NCBI RefSeq assembly: GCF_002865645.1
Contig: NW_020194588.1
Location: 372,001-436,000, forward strand
Direction of reading: 5' to 3'
DNA length: 64,000 nt
Source: Hyaloscypha bicolor E
Taxonomy: Eukaryota; Ascomycota; Leotiomycetes; Helotiales; Hyaloscyphaceae
The notes below the pieces were generated by a model. The model ran no database searches. It saw nothing but the letters and a program-made list of their open reading frames with translations, and was not told the origin of the DNA. Of the stretch, positions 11,340 through 19,786 are shown in pieces. Numbering within the stretch: position 1 is the stretch's first letter; the number at the start of each line of letters is the position of its first letter. The translations under genes were made by a program, and so were the position numbers.

Positions 11340-13400
11340 TTCAAGTCTTATTAAGGTTATTAAAGTCTTTACTAGCTAGTATTATAGATTTAATATAAAT
11401 ATTACGGGAATTCTATAGATTTTATCCTAATTTATCTAGAAAGCATATATAGTATGTTTTTTTATTTATTCCGATATTTATATATAATTCCTGAGAGCCA
11501 AATTATTATCTAAGGAAGAAGTAAGAAGGCTAGACTAATATCTTTAAAAACTAAGGCCTTAATAAGTCTATCTAGAAAAGCTTACTAATTTTTCTAAAAA
11601 TAACCTAAGAAAAGTTTGAGTTTATTATATATTATAACTTATATAACTAGGAATAGGGATTACTCTAATAGGCTAGAAAGAGTTTCTTATATAGCTTATT
11701 TATATAACTAGAGATAGGAACTTGAGTTCATTATATGAAATTACCTATATATAGAGACTCCTACTATAAATTCCTTATTTGGATTAATTAGTTAAACCTA
11801 TTTTTAATACTAAATCTTTATTAAGGTAATTTCCTGCTTCTAAAGGCTTTAGATAAAGTAGCTAATAAGTTTCTTAGCTATTAGCTAAGATTTATTAGCT
11901 AGAAAATCTATAAGTAATAGATAAGATTATAAAGTAGAACTTTCCTAACTATAATACTATATGTTTTATTATAATATAAGGTAATTAGATATAGAAGCCC
12001 CGTTAAATATAATATATCTGAAGCTATAAGTAATATCTCGTAAGATATAGGGAATCTTAATACTTAACTAGTATTATAGTCTAGTCTAAAGGCGCCTGTT
12101 ATTCTTTATATCTAATTTAATAGAAATAAGAAATACCTATATTTTAACTCGAGAAATAATTAGGACTTTTATATAAACTTAGGGTAGTAGTTTGTTTTAT
12201 AGAAAAAGAATAAACCAGAATTACTTATACTATATTAATTTTTGAGAAAAGTTATAATAAATATTATAATTCCTGGAATATTTTTAAGAAAGCTTTCCTG
12301 AACTAAAATAAGCTAGTTTATAATCCCGAAAGATCTATAAGAGTCTTATATGTCCGAAAATATAAGTACTTAAAATAAATACTATTTGAGTCCTAATCTA
12401 TAATAAAAGAAAAGTAAAGTATATAAAATAAAATATATAAAGCAAAAGTAAAATAAAATACTCGGGTATTTAATAAATAGAAAGCCTAACTATAAGTTAT
12501 AAGAACTAGTACTAACTAGATATATATATAGTAATATTAAAGAAAAAATAAGGCGAGAGAGATAAGGCAAAAGAAACTAAAAAATAAGTTAGTATATATT
12601 TCGTAAAAGAAAATAGAGAAATATCTAAATAGCCTAAAGGCAAGAAATATATATTAAAGAAGTTGAGATTAGAGGGAAAAAGGCTATTTCCTATAAGAAT
12701 AAGTTAGTATATATTCTAAGACAAAGAATAAAAATACTTAGTAATAGCCCAAAGGCTTTTATAAGTATTAAAGAAAGAAAGAAAATATTAGAGAAAGAGA
12801 GGAAATATTAAAGTTTAGAGAAATCTAAATAGAAATTAGCCTCTTTTTAGAAGTTTAAGAAAAAGTATTCCTAAAAAGCCTAAAGATATAAGAGGTATTA
12901 GAAAAAGAAAAAAAGAATCTAAAATTTAGCTTTCTAAAAAATAAATAGGTTAAAGACTTATAATATAAAAATTCTAGATAAAAGTGACTCGGAAGTAGTA
13001 ATTAGGTACTAGCTCTTAGTATTATTAGTAGAGAATTTAAAGAAGGAGGAATTTAAAGAAAGAGGAATTAAAGAAGAAGGGGTTCGGAAAAGAAAGGGTT
13101 AAAGGAGAAGGGGTTTAAAAGAGGAGGAATTTAAAAAAGAAAGGATTTGGAGAAAAAGGAATTAAAGGAGAAGAGGTTTAAAGAAGAAGGAGTTAAAGGA
13201 GAAGGAGTTTAAAGGAGAAGAGGGAGGTTATAGGTAATTAGATACTAGCTCTTGGTATTAATAGAGATATTAGTAAAGAATAGTAAGATACTAGCTCTTA
13301 GTATTAATAGTAAAGTCAAAAAAATATAAAAAAAGAATAAAGATTTTAGAATAAAGATAGAATAGAGTTATATTTTTATAAAAAAAAAGAAAAATACTAG
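11340..13400 (+). pseudogene. Long RIP-degraded ORF of unknown function in element E
   Basis: One plus-strand frame stays coherent for about 2 kb with few stops, nearly all TAG/TAA/TGA where Trp or Gln would fit. The N-terminal half has a mixed, globular-looking composition (SIIDLIQILREFYRFYPNL, KHIQYVFLFIPIFIYN, FEFIIYYNLYNQEQG). The C-terminal half becomes strongly basic and charged and ends in Lys/Glu/Arg-rich repeats over the purine tract at 13,030-13,225. I do not recognise the family. It follows the integrase-like frame in the same direction and may be a second element-encoded protein. Confidence 0.45.
13030..13225 (+). repeat. Purine-rich degenerate repeat
   Basis: Almost 200 bp of A/G on the plus strand made of variants of AAAGGAGAAGGGGTTTAAAG. 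It is bordered by copies of TACTAGCTCTTAGTATTA at about 13,008, 13,246 and 13,284. It would encode a Lys/Glu-rich stretch if translated with the upstream frame. Confidence 0.7.
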
Positions 13401-14179
13401 TATAAGGTAATTATATTATTAAATTCCATATTTACTTTTATTATTTATTAAGGATATATATTTCTTAGAGAAAAGTATTATTTAGTATTTCTAGAAAATA
13501 ATAATTTAATAATAATATTATTAAAAAAACTAAACCTAATATATTTAAGTATACTAAAATAAGGTAATTATTTTTATATTAAAAATTAAATTATAGTATT
13601 ACTAGATATAGAGCTATTTTAGTTTATAGACTAGGCTATATATAAAGATCTAAGGATATTAAAGCTTATTTGAATTATTTATAAAATAGCTATATAAATA
13701 GCTAGTAATATAATAAAATAGTATTATACCTTACCTAATTAGGTTAATAATAAAGCCCTTTACTATAATAGATATATAATATCTATTTTTTGAGATATTA
13801 TATAGTTAGAGGAAAAAGGCATATAATTATATAATTCCCAAGTTCTTGAAATTAACTAGAAATTAGTTAATTAGAAATAAGTAAATATTGCTTTTTATAT
13901 TTCTAATTTAACTAGCTACTAGAATAATAAGATTCTTAATATAACTAATTTAATAATACTAGGAAATCCAGATAGTCTCTTATTATTTATATACTTTTTC
14001 CTTATCCTTAATAAACTATAGAGAGCTCTTATTAATATTAGGCCTAATTACCTCGAGAGATCTAGAGCCTTTACCCTAAGCTTCCTGGATTACTAGTACT
14101 ACTAATCCCGAGCTTTTGCCCTAGATTTCTTATATAGTTACCTAAAAGGCTTCTTATATAGTAAATATTAAGCTTTTAC

Positions 14180-14890
14180 TCTTATCTTACTAAATAACTA
14201 GCTTACTAAGCCTCTCCTCGTTTTGTGCCATATAGTCGAGACTCTATTAAAAAGCCTCTATTATAAGCCTTATCTCCTCTTATAAGTCCGTAATCTCTAA
14301 ATTCTTTTTTATAAGATTATTAAAATACTTTAAACTTATAAATAATTATTTCCCCTTAACTATCTTGCTTTAAGAATCTCCTAAAAGAAAAAAAAGTATC
14401 TTTATATTTAGCTTCTTAAGATTCTTTATATAAATTTCGGCAAGACTTTATTTTTTAATTTTAAATTCCTCTTTTATAGCTTTTAAAAGCCGTATTTTCT
14501 TATTAAGCCTATTTATATAGGTATTACTTTCTTTAATTACTATATTCTTCTCTTTTTTAAAGCTCTATTTTCGTATCTTAAATTACTTCTTTTCTTTCTT
14601 AAGATCCGCTAGCTTCTTTTTTAATATATACTAATACTTATTAATATAATCTTTTATTATAGACTCTCTTAGCTACTTATATTATTTATTAAATATCTTA
14701 TTAAAGGGCTTCTCTAAATTACTAGCTAGAGTAGGCTTAGTAGCTAGAATAGGCTTACGGGCTAGAGTTTTAGTAGCTGGAGTGGGCTTACGGGCTAGAG
14801 TTTTAGTAACTGGGGTAGGCTTATAGGCTAGAGTTTTAGTAGCTAGAATAGGCTTACTAGCTAGAGTTTATAAAGACTTAGATCTCTTGC
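14180..14890 (-). pseudogene. Degraded coiled-coil ORF with 11-aa repeats
   Basis: Read on the minus strand from about 14,890, the frame starts with four or more copies of the 11-residue repeat TLARKPTPATK. It continues as a highly charged heptad-like segment (LKKEKK.FKIRKQSFKKEKN, NTYINRLNKKIRLLKAIKEEF) and ends near EEIRLIIEAFQQSLDYMAQ. Stops are few and fit mutated Gln/Trp codons. A basic Pro/Ala-rich N-terminus followed by a long coiled coil suggests a DNA- or nucleic-acid-binding structural protein, but this is a guess and no family is recognised. Confidence 0.45.
14737..14868 (+). repeat. 33-bp tandem repeat, four copies
   Basis: The unit is like TTAGTAGCTGGAGTGGGCTT plus ACGGGCTAGAGTT, in four copies of exactly 33 bp, with part of another just before. 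Because the unit is 33 bp it codes for 11 residues on the minus strand (TLARKPTPATK), so the period was kept in frame. Confidence 0.85.
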
Positions 14891-15035
14891 GGTTCTCTTA
14901 ATAGATAATACTAAGTTATTTACTAGTACTTTAATACTAATATTACTTCTCTTTAGATATATAATTATTTCTAATTATATTATTATTAGAGTTATTAGTA
15001 TTAAGGGTTTTTAATAAGTTATTAGTATTAGGGAT

Positions 15036-15165
15036 TGTAACGTGTGAGAATTAGGCTCGCACTATAGTTCACTAGACCAAAAGACTATAGTATTTACCGC
15101 ACGGTGAATACGCCTAATTACGGTTAAATGGCTGGATCGTAGTCACGTGACAGCCACACGTGACA
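15036..15165 (+). mobile_element. 130-bp TG...CA insertion (solo LTR or MITE) with 5-bp TSD
   Basis: The segment starts TGTAACGTGTGAG, ends CACACGTGACA and is flanked by GGGAT on both sides (15,031-15,035 and 15,166-15,170). Its two ends are short imperfect inverted repeats (TGTAACGTGTG against TGTCACGTGTG). It is clearly more GC-rich than its surroundings and keeps CA/TG dinucleotides, so it either inserted after RIP stopped or was too short for RIP. It carries a GTCACGTG dyad at 15,142-15,164. Confidence 0.75.
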
Positions 15166-15170
15166 GGGAT

Positions 15171-16336
15171 TATTATTAAATTAATTATTAGCCCTTTATA
15201 TAGTTAATAATCCTATAGAGGCTACTTTTTTTTAACGGGAATAAGGAAATAGAGTTTAGGCTCTTAATAGTTTATACTAGGATATATTTTCTTTATATAT
15301 TTAAGGAATTATTTAAAAGTGCGATTTTCTCTAAATAGAATCGGGAAGTCCGGAACTTTAGAGCAGGTAACCCTACTAGTAAGGTAGCCTATAGTTAGGC
15401 TTTAATCCTCAAGATCAAGTTTATAGTATTTAGTTCTTCTAATATCTTTCTAGATATTAGATTTTAGGAGGCAATTAAGTACCTAGCTACTAAGCCTTAT
15501 AAATGTCTTATAAGAGTCAAGAAAAAATAGGAGTTTTAAAAGAATAATCTACTTAAATAGCTTCCCAAAATAGCTAATATAGTAATAAATAGTTATTAAT
15601 AAGCCTATTAGTAAAGGCTTATTAGTAGGATTATGGCTATATTTACTAGTTAGCCCTTCTTTATTATACTTTCTCTTATTATTTTCCTTTACTTTTAATT
15701 CTCGCTAACTATAAGCCTTAGTTAAAGTATTTTTTTGGAGCCTTGATTTCTTTTTCTTTTTCCTAGTAAAGGCAAGGTTATCTTTCTATATACTACGAAA
15801 AGTATTCCTAGTAATAGTTCTTTAGAGACTTTTTCTCTTCTTTCTTACCCACTTCTCTTTCCTTTCCTTCTCTCTCTCTTTTTTATTCTTTTAGAATTTG
15901 GCCTAATAGGTATACTAATTTCTAGTACCTACCTCTTTAGTACTATTATTATTATTATTCCTCTTATTATTCTTGGAAGGGCAAGAGGCAAGAGGCTTTG
16001 GCTTTGGCTTACGGGCCTTTTATAAATACTTCTTTTCTGAGGTGGATTCGATCGGGCTTAAGGAAAAAAAGACAATACTATAGTAGCTATAAAAAGGGTT
16101 AATATCCTTCTGCTTTTAGTACTTTTCATAATAGGCTATAGTATTATAATATATAAAGTCTTGGATAAGGTAGTTTTAAAGAAATTAGATTAAGAATAGG
16201 AGTAAAAAAAAGTAAAGATAGTAATCTAAGAAACAAGAATATAGTAGGAAAACCCCTTTATATTAAAGAATTAGTAAGACTATCTGTCTCTATTTTAGGT
16301 ATAAATCCATACCGAGTTATCCTATAGTATATTTTC
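15171..16336. other. AT-rich right arm of element E
   Basis: RIP-mutated DNA with a few GC-richer patches (about 15,340-15,420 and 15,975-16,060). Short coherent stretches can be read but no family is recognised. Confidence 0.4.
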
Positions 16337-16572
16337 ACTTATTATTACCGGTTTCGGATATGCCTCTTACTAACTAGTAACTCTATATATATCCTTATTT
16401 ATTACTACCGGTTTCGGATATATCTCTTACCGGCCGGCTACTTCAAGTATATCCTTATTTAGTATTACCGGTTTCGGGCAGGCCTCCTATAAACTAGTAA
16501 CTTCATATATCTTAACTTATTTTTACCGGTTTTAGATATGCCTTTTACTAACTAGCTATTTCAAGTATATCC
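16337..16572 (+). repeat. Subterminal ~59-bp tandem repeats of element E, four copies
   Basis: Four degenerate copies, each with TTATTACCGGTTTCGGATAT or a variant followed by a TCTTACTAACTAG-like block and a TTCAAGTATATCC-like block. They lie 270-510 bp inside the right TIR. I did not find an equivalent cluster inside the left TIR. Confidence 0.75.
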
Positions 16573-16842
16573 TCTATAACTAATTCTCTAATCTAATATA
16601 ATTCTGTTCTTCTATATATATCTTATATATATAAAGCTAGTTATATATTAGTAAAAATAGAGAGAAGGGGTAGAGGAATATTACAGGTAGTAGTACGGGG
16701 CTAGTATAACCTTATAAGAATAATTCAGAAGTATTATAGTTAATTATATTATAAATTATCTATATTTAGAAATATGATTTAATTATATATACGAGTCTTA
16801 TAATAGATAGTAATAAAGGGACTTAAGTTAGGTGTGGTTATG

Positions 16843-16971
16843 CCTGCAGAATGCGGTATTTTGGTTGCGGGCGATTTTTGGTGGGATGCGTACGTGCCAC
16901 AAATCAGATATCAAAGGTCGAAAACCAGATTCGAAAATCGCTTGGTCTTCTGATCCTTACGGCTTTCCGTA
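16843..16971 (-). repeat. Right terminal inverted repeat of element E (129 bp)
   Basis: Reverse complement of 7,293-7,421. The few differences are transitions, such as C/T in CCTTCGAT against CCTTTGAT. It is followed at once by TTCCGTT. Confidence 0.9.
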
Positions 16972-16978
16972 TTCCGTT
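16972..16978 (+). repeat. Right 7-bp target-site duplication TTCCGTT of element E
   Basis: Same heptamer as 7,286-7,292. The outside sequence then returns to GC-normal island DNA. Confidence 0.7.
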
Positions 16979-17131
16979 GCCCCACCCCTGCACGCTTATC
17001 TTAGCTGAGGGCAGCTGTCTTAGGCGGGTAGGGCTGAGTCTCGCTGGTTACTGCGACCATTGATGCCGTCATCTGATGTCACTGTCGATCTGTCTCACAG
17101 TAATTATCCAGTCTAGGCAAGGTTTTCATTT

Positions 17132-17403
17132 GGATCTGCTAAATCCGTTGTCAACATCTCGAAATGGAGGTTTTGGAATTGCCGTAGAGCTACCCGGCAT
17201 TCGAAAAACCCCAATTCCTCGCCTTGTGGTCAGATACATGGCACGAATTTATGCACAAGCATAATCGTTACGTGGTACTGGAACCCTTGCTCGAACCTGT
17301 GGAGCTGAGTATCATCTCCGACAACGACGGCTTATCCCCAGATCAGGAAGTCGGAGGATTTAATTATTGGAATGAGGGTAGCGAGCTTATATTTGAGGAT
17401 TAA
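17132..17403 (+). pseudogene. C-terminal fragment of an unidentified protein-coding gene
   Basis: A plus-strand frame ending at TAA 17,401-17,403 reads EKPQFLALWSDTWHEF, MHKHNRYVVLEPLLEPVEL and DQEVGGFNYWNEGSEL, with the amino-acid mix of real protein. An in-frame TAG at 17,185-17,187 falls where Trp would fit (ELP-W-SYPAF), and a TAA lies further upstream. Both look like G-to-A or C-to-T hits. No start or family is recognisable; I read it as a decayed gene 3' end. Confidence 0.45.
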
Positions 17404-17434
17404 TTGAGGATTATTTGAGGATTATTTGAGGATC
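17390..17434 (+). repeat. Short tandem repeat ATTTGAGGATT, four copies
   Basis: Four copies of TTGAGGATTA/T at 11-bp spacing, overlapping the stop codon of the preceding relic. Confidence 0.8.
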
Positions 17435-18225
17435 TTCCGAATATAACGCGCTGCCTGATAAGGAGAAAGGGAGGCGGGTGCTGGGAGAATATATGGGCCC
17501 CAAGCTGGTTAGTTGGCGGAAGATCCGTACCGAGAGAGGTACTACCTGTCGCGCGGTCCACCGGAGTTCAAGTTCCGAAAGATTTCAAGAGATCGGCCAG
17601 CGCTTTGGGTGAGTTAGAATACCGTCCTCCTAGAAGCGCTGCCCTCCCCGAAGATTTGTCTTAGTCGTCGTAAGGTTAAACTCGGAATCCCGGTGGGAGC
17701 CAGAATGGGACCCGCACATAGACAAGATGAGGAGGGTGCAACCTGGCGAGTCCCTCCGGGTCATCCGTATACTAGAATAGCTCTTTAGTGATGTTCAGAC
17801 TTCCTTAACGTGCGCTAAGGCCGCACTCTGGAATGCTCAACTGAGTCACCTTCGACTTCAGCTTGCTCACCCATAGTTCAGGCTAAAGTAGCAGCAGCTC
17901 AAGCTCAAAGACGGAAATGGAAAAAGCCATGAAAATACCCTAGTGTGAGACTCTCTGTTTCTCCACCGGAATGTCCACTCTTCCCAACCCACTATCTCGT
18001 GGGACTAGCACCGCCTAGCTCAGGCTCAACTCATGTCTGCTCACCCGCTTTACATGACTCGGAGTTCCTCATTCACCGAAGACTAACATCCAGCATCGAA
18101 ACACTTCCACAAGAAGCCAGCAGGTCAATGGGCTCCTGGATATAGCCTATAGCATGAAATTAGAAGCAAATAAATAAGCCGCAATCGAAGATCTCCAAAC
18201 GTCTTCTGCAAGGTCAACCCGCCTA
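17435..18225. other. GC-normal island DNA without a recognised gene
   Basis: About 790 bp of ordinary composition. Short open frames exist on both strands (for example 17,945-18,145 plus and 18,147-18,347 minus), but none shows a domain or convincing coding character. Confidence 0.4.
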
Positions 18226-18226
18226 G

Positions 18227-18490
18227 GTGCCGAAGAGGCGAGCTGTGTTATGTCTAAGCGTATTCTTGTTGCTCTCCTGTTTGAATGCAAAGAAAAACAG
18301 ATTTCAAGTCTGCAAAGCTCACCAAAGACATTTGGTTGAGTATTCAACCCCGGACAGAGATTTGTCCCTGGCTTGGTCGGACATTACGGAATGGCTGCAA
18401 GGAGACCAAGACGTCTACTGGATCACAGCAAAACCCATCTCCAAGTTTTGCGTCAAAAAAAAAGGGGGGGGGATCCTTCTCTGTCAATAA
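18227..18490 (+). pseudogene. Remnant of an NLR NACHT N-terminal region
   Basis: An 87-residue open frame contains KAHQRHLVEYSTPDRDLSLAW followed by SDITEWLQGDQDVYWITAKP. This closely follows the arrangement before Walker A in one class of fungal NACHT proteins (FxxWLxxGxxVYWIxGKPGSGKS). Where GKPGSGKS should stand, the sequence reads AKPISKF: the Walker A glycines are lost and about one codon is missing. A 9-A/8-G run follows and the similarity ends. It appears to be a broken, truncated NLR copy, different in sequence from the NLR gene at 4.6-6.8 kb. Confidence 0.4.
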
Positions 18491-18587
18491 AGGCTATAAA
18501 GCTACATGCAGTTCTTCCTAAGGTACATCAAGTTCAAACAGAATGGGGATCGCCGTACCGCGAGGCGCTAACACAAAGGCAAGAAGC

Positions 18588-19786
18588 TTAATACCCTGCT
18601 CCGGCAAATTCAATCTCCGATGAATTCGAAGAATAGGCCCCCTTCTGTCGGCTAGCCCTACCAGTAACAATTGCGCTTCCACCACCTCCAGACGTCGCAG
18701 CAAGGTCCTCTAAGCTTGTTTCATCCTCAGCTCCCTTCTTGTCTTGCTTCAATTCCTCATTCAGTACGATAACATCAGTCGTCATCATAACACGATTACC
18801 CTCGAGGTCTCCAGCAAATGGCGACTTGGCATGCTTGCTTGCATATACCGTTGACGAATTCCCGTTGGCGGGAGCTTGTGAAGCGGTGTTTTGATTTTGA
18901 AATGTGTGCAATGAGATATCCCTCGGGCCAGGTTGAGAATTTGCGCCGTTGTCGTATGAGGTGCCAGAGGGATGTACAATCGACCGCAGCTGGTTGAGAA
19001 TGGCAAATTCGAGCCTAAGCTTGATGCTGTAGAGAGTGCCTTTGAAGGTGATCTGAATGTCGTAAAGGTTTGCATACTCGGTGCCGAGGAGAGTGATATC
19101 CATTAAAATCACCAGAATGTTGACATAAATCAAGTGTCGCATGACCCGCCGAAAGCGCTTCTTCTGAAAGGTCTCTCCTGGTTTGAGTATTTGTCTTGTT
19201 GCGTGAACGTATAGACCAGAGATGATGAATTCCTGGATACAGAATCCGGTGACCTGAATCTTTTCCATGATTGAATATGGCGTGGAGAAAATATCGGCGT
19301 GAGGTGAATTTGCCTAAGTGGATTTTTAGCCCATGAAATATCTGTTCCCCTACGGTGGCCACTTACCCCAAAAGTCAAAACTGTTGTTGGAAAATGAAAA
19401 AGGAAAACATCGATGATAATCATGTAGAGAACCCATTTGATCTTTTGTTTGTCGCGGACGACGAGGTGAAGTCGAGAATAGAGTACAAGAGACTGGCCCG
19501 TAACCATAGCATACCAGCCGATGGTAATCAAAGCAACAGAAACGTAGTCATTTTTCCAGACTTGGAAGAACTTCATGAGAAATGCTAGTGCATATATCAT
19601 GATTCCCCATGAGGATACCAGCAGGCTATAGAAGTAAAGCCCGCGACGTCTCTTGAAGGTTATCCAAATGGAAACGTTGAGATCGATAACGTTATACCAC
19701 GCTATGGCCGTAAAAGCGCTGAGAGTCATCGCAAGGGGTAGGGTCGTCCCTTCCAATCCACCGCTTATGCCGTTATTATCCGCCAT
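18588..19786 (-). CDS. Fungal multi-pass integral membrane protein (DUF7703-like), two exons
   Basis: Coding is complement(18,588-19,313, 19,367-19,786), 381 aa, starting MADNNGISGGLEG at 19,786. The 53-bp intron (19,314-19,366) begins GTAAGTGG, has a CTAAAA branch-like site and ends CACTTAG. Removing it joins TTVLTFG to ANSPHADIFSTPYS in frame. Hydrophobic segments lie at about residues 17-40, 50-74, 83-105, 117-138, 160-178 and 198-220, giving six or seven passes. Blocks such as KRRRGLYFYSLL, GQSLVLYSRLHLV, MEKIQVTGF (156-164), FCIQEFIISGLY and RHLIYVN (199-205) match what I remember of a Pezizomycotina-specific family. A ~135-residue Ser/Gly/Asn-rich tail follows, probably cytoplasmic. No biochemical role is known to me. 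It looks intact and is the best gene in the window. Confidence 0.85.
19314..19366 (-). other. Spliceosomal intron in the membrane-protein gene
   Basis: 53 bp, GTAAGT donor, CTTAG acceptor, phase 0. Without splicing, the frame after TVLTFG runs into non-conserved sequence. Confidence 0.8.

Larger units (their letters stand above)
7293..16971. mobile_element. 9.68-kb DNA element (E) with 129-bp TIRs and RIP-degraded interior
   Basis: The ends are near-perfect inverted repeats (7,293-7,421 and 16,843-16,971), flanked on both sides by the direct repeat TTCCGTT (7,286-7,292 and 16,972-16,978), as expected for a target-site duplication. The TIRs keep normal GC while the interior is AT-rich and RIP-mutated. 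Inside are a plus-strand Clr5/integrase-type transposase relic (~9,355-10,920), a second long plus-strand frame (~11,340-13,400), a minus-strand coiled-coil frame (~14,180-14,890) and a block of ~59-bp repeats just inside the right TIR. Younger or foreign pieces are also present (15,036-15,165; 8,540-8,960). The element sits between the NLR gene and the next island. TIR length, a short TSD and an integrase-type enzyme recall Maverick/Polinton or Ginger-like elements, but I see no polymerase or ATPase. I cannot assign a family. Confidence 0.75.

Noticed and set aside
18373..18591. 72-codon frame RRPRRLLDHSKTHLQ... overlapping the NLR fragment
   Set aside because: Out-of-frame shadow of the more convincing WLQGDQDVYWIT reading.
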